Shown piece by piece: positions 36,921-49,735 of a stretch of DNA of 64,000 nucleotides (within the stretch, counting starts at the first letter, position 1; the number at the start of each line of letters is the position of its first letter). The notes beneath the pieces were generated by a model, which was not told the origin of the DNA, ran no database searches, and saw only the letters and a list, made by a program, of their open reading frames with translations. The translations under genes and the position numbers were made by a program. Source of the DNA: Ischnura elegans (Eukaryota; Arthropoda; Insecta; Odonata; Coenagrionidae); contig NC_060247.1 of the NCBI RefSeq assembly GCF_921293095.1, positions 50,379,111 to 50,443,110 on the forward strand. The letters are read 5' to 3'.

Positions 36921-37094
36921 AGAAAAGTTTCTCAGGTTTTCCACCTGCTAATGTTCTCCATGTCTCCCGACGTTTCGAGCAGCGACTTGCTGTTCATCCT
37001 CTGGGGATCTTTAGAAGAAGAAGAGCGAGAAGCTGCTCGAAATGTCGGGAGACATGGATAACATTAAGAGGTGAAAAACCCGAGAAACTGATCC
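36921..37094. repeat. Inverted pair built on the hammerhead-like motif
   Basis: The left arm (36921-36982) and right arm (37032-37094) are inverted copies, about 85% alike. Shared blocks are AGTTTCTC, GTTTT, CACCT, TAATGTT, CCATGTCTCCCGAC and TTTCGAGCAGC. On the minus strand the left arm carries CAGAGGA (37003-36997; the usual CTGANGA with T changed to A), T, a 7-bp stem GAACAGC/GCTGCTC with one mismatch, then GAAACGTCGGG. The right arm has only the 3' part, GCTGCTCGAAATGTCGGG, and its 5' part is eroded to AGAAGA. Both ends of the pair run outwards from the motif into the same flanking sequence. Confidence 0.6.
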
Positions 37095-37099
37095 GTAAA

Positions 37100-40000
37100 A
37101 ACACTGTTTAAAAAGTGCCCAAGACAAAAAAGTGGTAAAAGCCGCACCGGAAGGTGAAAAACTCGGAATATCAGAAGGATATTTACTCCTCAATAAGTGC
37201 AGTGACATACTAAGTCTCCCGACTTAATAAGTAAATTTAAACTCAATGTCACATCAATCAAATATATAATCAGCGAATTTTTACTTGCCATTAGCAACTT
37301 TGATTTTCGAAATTTAGATATATGAGAGTGCTTCCTATTTCTCCCAAATAAATTAATTACTTGATTTACTTGAATCACGTGAAAATGATAAAAATCACGC
37401 TATTTTCAAATGAAAGTAGAGGAATACATATTGTAATGACAAACATGTTTACAGCAACAATAAATCACACTGGGACAAAGCAAAGTAGCAAAAACCCTCA
37501 AGTAGCAAATGCAAAGACACTTCTTTAAATATTTTATCTTAAATGCTTGATGATTTCATCTTCTTGCCATTTTTTTAGATGAGGTGTTCATGGAAGGACT
37601 TGAAAATATCACACAGCTGGAGTTCGAAACGGATGAAGATTAAAAGTAGAACGAGAATTTCACACTGGTGGTATGAAGTAAGTTTTTTCCAAAGTTCACA
37701 TCAATGTGTGCTGAATATGGTAAACAAAAGCCTGCATATCCGCTAAGTGTGCGTTTTGAACACATGTGGTGACGTTTTACTGCAAAAATGTGCATGCATA
37801 GAGTAAGGCATTCAAATCCCTCTGGCCGTCCAAGGGCCATTGGAAAAATACTAACGTAATGCACTAACTAATTTAAACGTGAGCAGCCCACCGAAAAGCC
37901 AAACATTTCACACGCCGATGTAACAAGCTGCCCTTTTGAACGAAATTGAAACAATGACATAACCGATCAAATAGAATTTCCAATGGTGTTTACGCGTACT
38001 ACACACCTGTTCCCACCCCGGGCCAATATTCGAGCACAGCTAGGTCGCCGCATTCTTAAAACTAGCGCGGGTGAACCAGAAATAAAAGAAATAATCATGC
38101 AGTTTTGTGCATGAATATTGCCTGAATTATTTTGAAAGCGCAAACCAACAAAAAAAAATGTTCCTACGTTTATTGGGTTAGAAGTGGAAATTTTGTGACT
38201 ATCATACCAGACAAAATTGGCTGATGTTTACATTGATATACTGCTTAGAAATAGTGGCAAAATGTGAATAAAATGAAATATGGTGAGAATCGAACAAAAG
38301 GCATTTGAAACTATTACACCTGAACCATTGCTTACATGTTTTTTCAAAAGACCATGAATTAAAAATATTCTTAATCTGAGCTGTTTTCATCCTTCAAATC
38401 GAAGGAACGACTAGGTCATTGTGTTCAAACTGATAAACCTATATGCTTATAAGCCCAAATGGTAACAAAAAGCATCAATAATTTCATTACATTGCCAAGT
38501 TTGAAAGGAAGTGATATTTATATAAGCTGTGGGCCCTTCTTGATTATAAAACTGCTACACTAAGCAAAAAGAAGAGTACCATCACCTTGAATCTATCCTG
38601 AAGAATAATTTATAAATCATAGATTCACTTGTAAATGGTTAGAATAAAAACATTGTGCTCTTTTTAAATAAGAGTAGATAAATACATGTAATAAACATGA
38701 GCAGCCAAGTTAAAGCTAAATAAATTTTTTTCACGCTACTGATGAAAAAACTTAGGTCAGTACCAGCATTAAAAATCTCCCGGATATATGCATTTAATGT
38801 GTCACAATTCAAGTTTTTTGTCACAATTGAATTTTGATGTGTGCTACACATTCAAGTGTTATGTAGGTACATAAAGCATTTACCTGCATAAAAATATTAG
38901 AATTATAAATATTATGGATTTATTTTCTGCTGCTTGAAGCTGTTTCTACACAAAAATCATCATCAAAGTTTCTTTTATCCAATTTATTTTATCGCGCGTG
39001 AAATTAAATATGACATTAATTTGAGGGAATTATGAAACAAACATTTTGATTACATTGAAAAAATGCCTACCTGGCTGTCATTCACTTTTGATTGTACAAA
39101 TGGCATTAAAAGCTGGGCAGTTTGACATTTTAACCTGCAAATCACCATAATTGAGTCTGATTTTTACGTTACACATCACTCGTTCGTTCGAGATGGATCA
39201 ATAGACGATCAGTAGAAGAGTACATTTTTTAGGGAATTTGGTGGTTATTCGAATTTATTTACCTAATGTGATGTGAATTTTATGGCAAGTTTGAAATCCC
39301 TGTCGATTACATAATAATGTAAAGTAAAAGGCAAAATAGTCTGTAGCGCGTTGAACCATACTAGCATCATAATGCTTTATCGTTTTATTATTATCTCCAT
39401 TATTGGACACCAAAGAAAATAATAAATTTAAAATATAAATGCCTAAAATTTTTGTTGAAAATATTGGTTACACCTACGGATAGAGTAGAATAAAAAATAA
39501 CTTTAATTTTTTAAATTGTATTTATAATGGTGAATTTAATTGTCAATATTAATGCAAAAAGAATTTTTACAGGTCTACTGACGGAAAAAACAGTCCACAC
39601 AAGACCAAGTTTAAAAAAATATTTTTCATAAAATTGAAGAGGAATGCTAGCTGTCATTATTAATACAAAGACATTTTTTAAATTCATTCATGAGAGAGAT
39701 TGATTTAAGATAGGTTATATCAAGGTATAGTATCGTAGCTATGGTACAGTATCAAGGTTATAACCTCTAGTCATAATTTGCTCCAACAATGTTTGCATAA
39801 AAAATAAACTCATGTGAAGTGGGCAACATCTTTTGGCTCATTGATTACGAATCGCTTAAATGGCTACTACCTTATGGCTATAATGGCTCTATTTCCTGAA
39901 TGACTGATGAAAAAAATAAACATTGAAGAAAAACATGCCTTCCAGGGAGTGAGGAATAGATGTATTACCTAATTATAGAAGATAAAATGGCGTAATTATG

Positions 40001-40915
40001 CTTAAAAAATAATTTAAAAAGTTAAAATAAAAACAAATTTTCTAATATAACACTTTTAGCACAATATTGGCAATGGAATGTCAACGACTGGCACTCCATA
40101 TGCTGATGATGATGAGGATTACCCCAAGTTGGTGAATCCATGTATCTTAAAACATTAACGGTAATATTGACTCGAAGGTATCGTCATTAGGACTGGAAAA
40201 AGGAATCCCTCCAGAAATATCTTATGGTAATATTTATCCTCATTGTATTTTTGATTCAAATGAACAGTAATTTTTGTTACCATATGATTTTCAAAATAAA
40301 ATCTGCGAGAAGTAAAATGTTGATCATAATTTAAGACACAAGGGTAAAAATCTTTCGGAAGGCGAATATCAGCTCAGTGTGCTGGACAGGAAATGGAATT
40401 GTCCCCGTAAAACTGCTGTTTTTGGAACAAGGCTGTTCGCCGAACAGTGTTCGGGATCGACAACTGTGGATTACTAGCTTAGTACATCGGCACTTAATTT
40501 CCATTTTGGATCCTGTCCGAGTGCCTTCGTCTCTCAACTCCCCTCCCACTCTCCAACCTCCCTCTTCCCTCTCCCATTCATTTCCCTATTAATCCCATCA
40601 ACCCAAGCGCCTTTTCGAGAATTCCTCTTTATCTTTCTTTGGCATCCCTTTTCGACTGGTCTTCGTTCGCATGAATACGTTTCTAACCATTCCTTGCGCG
40701 ATCAGTGCTTCGTTTTGCAAAGTAGAGCGGAAGTTTATTGATATTAATTTTTTGTTGGCAATAATTACGTTCCATCTGCACTATGCATGGACCGTTTTTA
40801 TCAGGTTGGTAAGTGAGAGTATTATTTTTACGGCAAGACCAGGGAAAAAAATACCGACGAAAAAGGTAACATCTTTAATCGAATTATGGACTCGAGCAAA
40901 TTAACTATATGTGCA
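37100..40915. other. Mostly featureless AT-rich DNA
   Basis: One small hairpin-like repeat (AGGTTATATCAAGG ... CAAGGTTATAACCT, about 39712-39766) was seen. A C/T-rich patch occupies 40500-40650. No other supported feature. Confidence 0.55.
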
Positions 40916-40918
40916 CTA

Positions 40919-41001
40919 AATTCCCTCTTGTAATGGGAGTTATTGGATATATATACTGAAGGATTGAAAAAAGGTAGTGAAAATAATCCTCAATAAGCTC
41001 A
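40919..41001 (+). repeat. Inverted repeat, left copy (partner at 41962-42048)
   Basis: The segment CCCTCTTGTAATGGGAGTTAT ... GGATTGAAAAAAGGTA ... GAAAATAATCCTCAATAA is matched in reverse complement at 41962-42048 (CTCTTGTGAAGGGAGTTAT, GGATTGAAAAAAGGTA, GAAAATAATCCTCAATAA on the minus strand). Identity is about 80%. The pair encloses about 1 kb of degenerate tandem repeats. Confidence 0.75.
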
Positions 41002-41258
41002 GGCTATTAACTTTTTACTGCCTGTATAAAAGGAAAATGTAATGCCCGACTAGTTACGGGAAAACCCATTAAATGAATTATTTACGTATTTTAATGTTTA
41101 TTTTTATTTTTTATGTATTCTCGAAGAGCGAGATTACGAATTGGTTTTTGGAGAAAAAATAATGGACCAAATGTAAGAAAAGAGTATATATATTATATAG
41201 AGTATATTATGTTACCTAATAAAGTTGTAAACAGTGTCTAATATCTATTATTAAAGTA

Positions 41259-42377
41259 AAAATCTCTTTTTCACTGAAAGAAGAGGAGGCCCTTATTCTA
41301 ATCAGTAATTCTGTACAACAGTTAACGTACACCGTTGTGGTATATCCCACGTCCCATTGCTGACAAAATCTTTTACTCTCATTAAAGGCAGTGATTCTAG
41401 CCATGTATGTGAAGAGCATTACCCTCAATACTATGAGATTAATCTTTACCGAACTGCGGTAATTCTTTTATACATTAAAATAAATAATTTCAAGTTTAAA
41501 AAGACATAAAATTTTAAAACAATAATAATAAAAATAGCAGTAAAAAATACTAATAAGACGTCTGTTGTGGAAGAACTCACTCAAAGGAGTGATTTGCATC
41601 CCTGTATTCCACCTGCAGAAAATGCTGTGGTTTGGTGAAAAAAATCATAGGTGAAATAGAATTATGAAGGGTATTCTTATTCCATTTTAGAGTAAAAATA
41701 TTCTCTTTGTTTCTCTAACTACGGTAATTTTTGTTTACATTAAAATAAATAATAGCAATATTAAACAAAACATGACCTTTTTAAAACAAAAATACTAATA
41801 ATATAAATAACAAAAGAAAAAACAATAATGCCACGTCTTTCATGGAAGACTCACTCAAGGGATTGCTTTGCACCCCATTGTATTCCACCGAAGGAAAATC
41901 CTGGGTTTGGTAAAAAAAACCGTAGGTGAAATAGAATAATGAAGCTATATTCAGTACCTACCTATATTCAGTTATTGAGGATTATTTTCGGTACCTTTTT
42001 TCAATCCTGCGAGTATGTGCATCGGATAACTCCCTTCACAAGAGGTAATTAAGAGCATTTATTTAATCTAATAGAGTCGAAACGTTAAAATAAATAATTG
42101 AAATTTTAAATATTATAAAATATCTAAAGCAATAATAAAAATAATTGTAATAAAAATAATAAAAGAAAAAACAGTTATACCACATATGCCATGGAGGAAC
42201 TCACACAAAGGGTTATTCCTGCCTATTCCCAATGAATAATATCCCAACTCCAAAATTTATAGTAAAAAAATCTCTTTTTCACGGAAAGAAGAGTAGGTCC
42301 CCATTCTAATCGGTAATTCTCTACACCAGTGAACGTGCACCGCTGTGGTAGATCCCACGTCCCATCGCCACGATTGC
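41259..42377 (+). repeat. Nested repeat block: direct repeat of about 105 bp plus three degenerate tandem units
   Basis: A direct repeat occurs at 41259-41365 and 42264-42377: AAATCTCTTTTTCAC(T/G)GAAAG, ATTCTAATC(A/G)GTAATTCT, CACCG(T/C)TGTGGTA, ATCCCACGTCCCAT. Between these lie three diverged units at about 41458-41680, 41720-41945 and 42075-42235. Each has TTAAAATAAATAAT, a long A/T stretch with AATAATAAAAAT, and a GGAAGA(A)CTCAC-CAAGGG-TTGCA-TATTCC block. The second half of the 40919 inverted pair is inserted among them. No open frame is present. Confidence 0.7.
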
Positions 42378-42379
42378 CG

Positions 42380-43025
42380 ATTAACTGCTTTTCGTCCCGC
42401 CACCTCACCGCATCGTTACATCGGTTAAGGATTCACGTGTGTTCCCGCCCCTCCGCGCGCGGATTTACAGCGCTCATCCACAGACCCACCCTTTCCTTGC
42501 ACCCTGACGCCTTCCTCCCTCCACCGGACGGCCACACGTACACCCTACTACGGCGGAGGAGGAGGAAAAGGGGTTTTTGGAACGTCGGTGCATCACTCCC
42601 GCATTCTTTCACTAGGTGCCAATAAAAGCACCGCCGGACTGGAATGTGAATCGATTTAGTTTTGCTAACTCATTTAGCCCTTCCCGAGTCCCAAACAATT
42701 TATCTCCTGTGTTGTTAAGCTCCGAACCTCTCTCAGTGCTAAAAATCCCTTCCCTTCCTCCACAAACACACCCCCGTGCCTAAACATTCCCTTTACCCCT
42801 TAGATCTCCCGTTTCCCATCCCAAAATCCCCCTCTCTCCCCCCCGTGGCGGCTTAAATTGCTCTCTTTTTACACCGTTTTGCGATATGTGTCTCTCTGTC
42901 GATCTTTTCTCCTACCCTAGTCTGAGAAAGTGTGGGAAAAACACATCCTCACACTACAATCCGTCTCAAAGTGCATCAAAATCCACTGCCTCCTGAATTT
43001 TATTTTTTCTCTCACTCACACACAA
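42380..43025 (+). other. Pyrimidine-rich block
   Basis: The plus strand is dominated by C and T (for example CCTTCCCTTCCTCC and CCCCCTCTCTCCCCCC near 42755-42845). Open frames are serine/proline-rich and uninformative. It is similar in character to 1680-2345 and 44280-44860. Confidence 0.6.
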
Positions 43026-44279
43026 AAACCCTCCGATGATTTTTTTAATAGGATTTGAGCCTGACACTCTCTCGGATGGATTTTCTCTTTCTCAATTAGA
43101 TTTCCGCAAACTGCTGGATGGAATATTTTTTTTCGTCCGTCTTTTGTACTCGTTCCAAGTTTTTACCCTCGCTATTTTTTTGATTTTTTTTTACTCCCTT
43201 GCAATCATTTTTGTCTCCAAAGGGAGGTGGGGAAAACACGCCTTTTTGCGAAAAACATTCAGGGGATTTGGTGATTTGGTTATTCCAGAAGTTTAAAGCT
43301 CACCTATCAAGGGATTCAACTAAGGAGTCCCAGAAGATGATTTTTATTTTCAATCTATTCGGCTGGAACGCCTCTTTCTCTGATCTTATTTCCTCGAACA
43401 CTCTTGTTTGATAGCGTTCCTTTGATTTGCTATAACACTTGTGAAGTTTATGTCGATGACGCTCCATTGATAAAGAGATTTTAAAGCGCTGGCTAAAAAA
43501 TTTCATTCTTTAATTATCTGAATACATCTGCAGATTATTGGGCAATATCAATTCATTTTCTGGGGATGATAGGTAATCCAACGAGTAAAGAAACCTTTTG
43601 CCAATATCCAGGGTTTTCATGCCATTAGATAACATTTGTAAAGGGAAATACGTATAAATAGTGTTTCATAAAATTTTTGAAAGAACAAAACAAATCAACT
43701 GAAACTTTTCATGCATAGGTTAAGGGTATGAACACGAGTTGGTTTTTTTATGAGTTTAGTTCAAATCAATGTTTAATGTATGCTGGCATCATTATTTTAT
43801 ATTTTACATTAAATTAATCAATTTCTATTGTACCAACCGAATGTGTTTGAAGTGTATTATCGGAGCATTTGGAGGTATTTTCATACAAAGGAAGTTATGA
43901 AAAAACTATTATTAAAATATGGGTGTTTATGTTTTCACTATATCATTTTAATAACAGGAAAATGTCATATCCTTTGTGTTACACTACCTAATGATATTGG
44001 AAGCAATAAATATCCGACTCGTATTTCATCCTTTAAGCATTCTTGGGAGGCAGTTCTCACAATCATGTATCGAGGAGCAAAAACGGCAATCGAAATGTTG
44101 GACGAAGTGGAGTGAAAAAAAAAACAATTCAAAACTTTTCGGCTATTCCAAATATAAATTTTCCAGATGGAAGCGTCTTTAGTGAGTCAGAAGAGGAATT
44201 CCTTTTTACGGCTCAGAAATATGGGCGAACGGGGCAGAGGGTCCCTCTTACCCCTGGAGAGAGGGACTGAAAACGCACC

Positions 44280-44868
44280 CCACCCTAAAAAGACCCCACT
44301 CTGAGGAGATCTCTTCCGAGCAAACACCTCCGCCTCTTTTTGCCAAAAATATAAAAAAGAAAGATTCTATCTTCCCCCTCCACAACCAGGAGTTTCTTAA
44401 CCCTTTTCATACCCCTTTACTCTCATTCCCACCCTCAACCGGTCTCATTTTTACGCCTCCGAACCGTATCGCTCCTCTTTTCCCGCCCAAACCAACCCCC
44501 TACACCCCTCCAGAACCCTTCGTCTCCCCCTACTCTCGCACTCTTGGCAGGCATTTGTTTTCCATCTGAGTATGGCGACCCATATTGGAACTCCGTTGAG
44601 TCGGAGGAGGCGCACTGCGCCGCTACGGCAATGAATTGGGCTAAATCCTTCTCCGCTTTCGAATACAGATCCACCAACCCCCTCTCCCCAAAAATAAGAA
44701 CTCTACTACCTCCCTCTTTAACTTCTCCCCATGCCTCACCCAGACCACTCCCTCTCTACCGATCGAGCTCTACCCCTCCCTCTCCACATCCCCCTTACTA
44801 ACCCATCTCTCCATTTCTCTACACCCCTCTCTTCTTTCTCCTAACACTCCTTATCCTTCGCACGGCTA
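44280..44868 (+). other. Long polypyrimidine tract with branch-point-like CTAAC
   Basis: About 580 bp of strongly C/T-rich plus strand. The last part, CTCTCTTCTTTCTCCTAACACTCC (44827-44850, quoted in part), has a CTAAC branch-point-like sequence about 25 bases before TAG at 44867-44869. This is a good match to an intron 3' end. An 85-codon frame (44544-44801) inside the tract is low-complexity. Confidence 0.4.
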
Positions 44869-44869
44869 G

Positions 44870-44975
44870 GAGATCCTTCGCGGGCACCCATCCAGATATC
44901 AAGGGTAAGGAGAAGAAGAAGAAGAGGGAGAAGGCTCAGCAGGAAGAGGATGACGCCCTTAAAAAGGGACCCTAG
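44870..44975 (+). CDS. Candidate terminal exon, lysine-rich peptide, unidentified
   Basis: Directly after the splice-acceptor-like GGCTAG at 44864-44869, one frame (codons from 44871) is open for 34 codons and ends at TAG 44973-44975. The peptide runs from RSFAGTHPD through a lysine-rich KGKEKKKKREK to acidic QQEEDD and ends ALKKGP. Such a charged tail is common at real protein C-termini. The preceding pyrimidine tract with CTAAC strengthens the exon reading. Against it: no upstream partner exon was found in the window, GGGTAAGG at 44902-44909 could instead be a splice donor ending a 32-base exon, and a short purine-rich microrepeat alone can give such a peptide. The family is not recognised. 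Confidence 0.25.
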
Positions 44976-45503
44976 GGTGGGTTTTGAGGGGGGGGAGAGA
45001 ATTTTGGATCGCTAACCTACCCCTTCTACCCTCTCCCCTCCACCCTAGCCCGTCCTGCATTGTTTGAGATCTCCTCTCCGGGAGAACTGCTCTCCGAAGT
45101 GGCGGGGAGATGGTATCTAGGGATGCCCGATAGAGCTCAGTTCTCGGTGGATTGGTAGTGGTGGAGGGGTCGGTGCGCAAGGTGGGAAGCGTTTAAAATA
45201 TATAAATAAAAAAAGGGGCACGATTGAAAGGATAGCGGATTCCTTGAGATGGGTTATCGTGGACTCGAGTACTGAGATGGCGGACGCGGAGGTAATGAGA
45301 GGTTTCCAAGGAGATATGTTTTCGTGGGATGGAAGTGAGAACGAATGGTAGCGGCTGAAAGGGTGGATGGCTGATTAATGGTAACCAAAGAAATGATTGT
45401 GGAAAACAATTTGACAAACTACTGAAAAATGATATTTTAATTATTTTTCCATTGGTTTACATTAATTGTATATTTAAGTAATTATTTTGATACATTTTAA
45501 ATC

Positions 45504-45566
45504 ATATTTTCTGTATTATATGTTATATTTTCTGTATTATATGTTATATTTTCTGTATTATATGTT
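45504..45566 (+). repeat. Three exact tandem 21-bp units
   Basis: The unit (ATATTTTCTGTA then TTATATGTT) is repeated three times without change at 45504-45524, 45525-45545 and 45546-45566, with a partial copy before it. Perfect identity implies recent expansion, so it is a likely polymorphic minisatellite. Confidence 0.95.
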
Positions 45567-45569
45567 ATT

Positions 45570-47370
45570 TATAAAAATGTAAAATTATTGCCGCATAATG
45601 TTTACTATACGTAAATTAAGCTATTTCAGGTGAGATGCGGTTTAAACCGTCCATAATCAATCAAGATGAAGATCCTTAGGATATTCTCCGTAAAAAAAGT
45701 ATTTTTAGGGTGGAAAATGCAAAAATCTTTCATATATAATTTACATCTTGCTCATTGCTTGTTGCAGTGACACCATACATTTCTAAAACTGGTGAATTTT
45801 TATCTATTCTACTTTAAGTTGGAATTTTAAAATTAAAAAGACAGTTCGAGCATTTTTGCATATTGAAATGCTTTATATTTTTAACGCTATTTCTTTGAAG
45901 CTCAATTGAGAGGAAGGGGAATTTCTTTAGATGAAATTTTATATTCTTGAGTTATGGAACGGGATATACCAGAACGGACACATAAGTAATGAACTTTGCG
46001 TCAGAATATCAATATTTAAAAGACACTTCAACGCATTTTTGCGCATTGAAATGCTTCAATCTCTTCAAAAGATGGGATATTGTAGACTTAGAAAACGAAA
46101 TGGTAGAGGAGGTAACGAAGGGTTTTGAAGGTGAATGTTTGTGGGATACAAGAAAATTAAATCCCCAAAACGAATCAAAAAGACTTACAAGATAGGATTA
46201 GATTATTGCATACTAAAATGGTGAAGATAGGAAATAATTCAGCAAATTCTTGTCGGTGACTTAGGAAAAACATATTTAACTTATCTTTCGATGCATTTGA
46301 TCGGAAAAATTAGTGACTTTTTAGGTATATTCTTTCTAAGCATTTAAAAAATTTATTTTATTTAGAAGAGGATAATTTAGGTAAAAATTATTTATGCTGA
46401 AATTTATTTGGTAAACCATAAGGATACGCGTAGATATTGCTGTCATTATCTGTAATATAATCACTGATTTTTTTATTTATATATTTTAATCACTCTTTCA
46501 TAGAGGCACGATTTGAAGCATGGAAAATATCTATAGATGAGATTTTGTGGAATTAAGTTCAGGAAGAAGAGGGAGGGGCAGTTTTCTTGTGCGCTGGAAA
46601 TGCGAGTCCTCCAGAGACCAATAGAAGAGATTGCAGAGATACATTGTCATGTGATCATTGCCGTAATGGGAGAGGTAGCGTTGATTGTCGTCGATACCGT
46701 CCATCCCCCTGTCGCCATCGTTCCATCACCAGGACTCATGGCATTTTCTGCTTCTTGATTCTTGGCTTATCTCACCACCGCCCTAGTAATCATTCCCCGC
46801 CGTAGATTCATTGTTATTATTTCACAAAAGCGAGAACTTATAACAAGTACATGCAGTGGGTAATGTGCGTTAGGCAATTAAAAGTTCTTAGCCACAATGA
46901 GATACAACCAAGCAAAATAAAATAAGCCCTTAAAATGGTTGATACTTAAGTGCTAATTTGCCGTTTAAACATTTTGTATGACGCTTCCTTTTTTTATGGT
47001 TTTTTGATTGAGCACAATGGTCAATAGTTATACAATATAAACAGATACTAGGATAAATAATAGATAGTAGAAATAGAAAGTTTCCTATTCTTGGAAAAGA
47101 AATATTATGAGAAAGCAAAAAATATTATTAAAAATTGCTTAAAACATTTGAATTAGTACAATGTTATGAACGAAAGACATTGCTACGTATCGTCAACCTG
47201 ATGCCTCAATTTCAGAATAATATTTTCGAGTTTTAATGGAATTTTAACAAAAATATTACCATTCATTACGCTACGAATGAAATAGGTTGAGCTTTAAATC
47301 TCTGTAATGTGCAATATTTTTACTACACCCATGCAAATTTCTACAACAACCAGCATGTGAGAAGGAAATC
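45570..47370. other. No supported feature
   Basis: AT-rich sequence with a GC-richer patch at 46560-46800 holding two short overlapping frames and no motif. Confidence 0.5.
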
Positions 47371-47375
47371 GCATA

Positions 47376-47718
47376 AGAGGTCGCGTCACTCCAGCTCAAT
47401 TGGTCTTCCATCATGGCTTATTAATTGTTTAAAACTTGCACACTCTCATTGAAAATTTCAGCGTAGATAAAGTTGTTTCTTATGAATATTAATCTCTGTC
47501 TCAAGTTTGAAAATGTTTAATAAGTATTTTTACCTAGGTAATATAGTTATATAAATAGTAACGTAAATATGGTAACGTATATATATTAGATACAGGTTTA
47601 TATTGACTGGGGTATGTTTATTACTTGATAATTTCAAGAATATGCCTCAGTTTTAAAGGAGTTATGTGCCATAAAAAATTTAAAATACGACCAGCTGAGG
47701 GTAATTGATGCGACCTCT
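47376..47718. mobile_element. Small TA-flanked inverted-repeat element, about 0.34 kb
   Basis: TAAGAGGTCGCGTCA (47374-47388) is matched in reverse complement by TAAGAGGTCGCATCA (47720-47706), with one mismatch. Imperfect pairing continues inwards (CAGCT, GGTC). With TA as target duplication the element is 343 bp and AT-rich inside, without open frames. It resembles a mariner-type MITE. Confidence 0.55.
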
Positions 47719-47759
47719 TAAGCTACCTTAAAGGTAAAGATTAGATAAAAAACAAAAGA

Positions 47760-48070
47760 ACTTAGCTGCCTTGGCTGAAGAGAGCGAGTTTCCAGCATCC
47801 TGCTCCCTGCCTCTTCTCTGACTTCCGGGAACCTTTTCATCCAGGACCTAGCCAGATTCCCTCGCTAAATGCAGGAGTTGCCCAGGGGACAACAGTCGAG
47901 ACACGTCCAACACAGGTCTGTGATCGGCAGAAATATCCACTCCCGCCTATCAAACTACATTGGCTTTCGGAGACCAATTGTCATGCAAGCAGATAGAGAA
48001 TGAGGGATGCCCAATGACCTTTTCGAGCTGGAAAATTTGTTGATTCTCGTGGATCTCGATCTTTGCTCGA
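47760..48070. other. GC-richer segment of unknown origin
   Basis: It stands out from its AT-rich flanks. A plausible acceptor (CTTTTCATCCAG, 47831-47842) leads into a 24-codon open frame up to a weak donor-like CAGGTCTG at 47911, but this is short. The segment may be a unique regulatory element or an unrecognised repeat. Confidence 0.25.
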
Positions 48071-48099
48071 GAGATCAAATGGATTGATATATAAATGTA

Positions 48100-49730
48100 T
48101 AGGTATATATTAGGGATGAGTCGATTCCACTTTTTTTCCTTTCGACTCCAATTCCGATTATTTCAAACCGATTTCCTGTTCCGATTCCATCAATTATAAG
48201 TCATACTAACAGGAAGAATATTGATTTGTCAATAGCATTGCTGTCATAAAAAATTAAGAATTGGATGGAATAAAATAATAAAGACGATTAACCTTTCGCC
48301 AGGCACAATACTAGAATTGCTGAGTTCAAATGCAAGGTTCTTGACAGGCACGGGTTTGAAAAACATTAATAACTCTTAGCATGACTCAGTGGTGCTTTAA
48401 AGTTTAAAGCACCATTATTAGTGTATTCGAATATTTACATGAGGTCTTTCGTGCTATGCATAGACACCTTTACTTGCCGTCATACAACCTCAGACTGATC
48501 CAGCAAGGTGCAATTTGACGTGCTCTGTAGGCTATTAAGTATCATTGTATGTGATGTATTGTAGCATTTGAATTCTGTAAGATCAGTGTTTTTTTAAATC
48601 TTTTTCAAATGACCATGACCATGAGGTTTGCTGCGATTTTGATCCATCCGCCCGGAAGAGGATCTCTCCATTCACCCGAGAAAAATCCCTAAGAAAAGGT
48701 AAGGTTTTCAGGCAATATATAGGGAATGCAATATGCAAGGAAACGATGAAAAGGGTCTGCTTGCATCCTGAAAATTTCAAAGCGATCCTACCAGTCTGAA
48801 AGTGATACATCCAGCGGAAAGACCGAATATGATCCATGGAGCCTTTACTTAATCAATCCGAGTGTCAATTTTCATCACCAATTATTTATAAATTAACAAC
48901 ATATAAGCTTAGACAAGGCTATAAGCATCCAGCATATACTTCTTCTATAAAAATTAAAAGGTATGGCAATCTATCCCGTAATGATGGAAAAATTCATTAA
49001 TTCGTATAACAGATTACAATTTAGCTGTAATATTAAGAACCTTAATAATAAAATAAAAATGACTGAATTAAATTGTTCAATTATTATTATAAAGAATCTT
49101 CTGAAAAGATGGAGGGAATTTATAATGATGACTGTAAACAATGTAAGAATAAGATTTTTTTTTCGAAGATACAATTAAAATTGTTAATGTGTCACCTTTT
49201 CTGAGATCATTGATCGATGTTAAGTCAGATAACGTTTGAAAGGAGAAAGCACACAATTGTAAATATAGGTTCTTATATGAAACAGAAACTTTGCTTTAAA
49301 TGGATTTTTTGTTTCACGAATACAATTAATAAAATTTCAAGAATTCCTTGATGGTAGGAAAGAAAACAAAGTAAGTTTTGGCAATTTAGCTACAAGAAGC
49401 GAGAGAGTTTCAGGCAAATTCTCCCACCGCAGGTTCTCTATTGGATGCAGCCCGCAAAGTTGTCAGCAGCATAAAATAGCATTATCAGATTCATAGTATA
49501 GATCATATTTTTTACAAAGCCAACTCATTTAACTTCTTTTAAAAAAAAGAATATACCCTTTGGCAATACTGCGTATGATTTAGATCTCCAACATGATACA
49601 TTGAGATTCATTAAAGGAAAATGGGAGAACGTTGTTGTTGAGCATGATAACACGGATAGAATAATTTAAAAACCACGGTTGATCAAAATGAAATAAATTT
49701 CTGTGTCTGGATGTAATACTTACGTGCGTT
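48100..49730. other. No supported feature
   Basis: It contains a short GATTCC/CGATT-rich stretch (48117-48190) that looks like a dispersed simple repeat. Otherwise it is AT-rich and empty. Confidence 0.5.
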
Positions 49731-49735
49731 CTTAA

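Noticed and set aside
41259..42377. Regularly spaced repeats considered as a CRISPR array
   Set aside because: Units are long, diverged and AT-rich, without short identical repeats and unique spacers, and the DNA is eukaryotic.
47843..47913. Possible small internal exon after CTTTTCATCCAG
   Set aside because: The donor GTCTGT is weak, the frame is only 24 codons, and no partner exon was seen.
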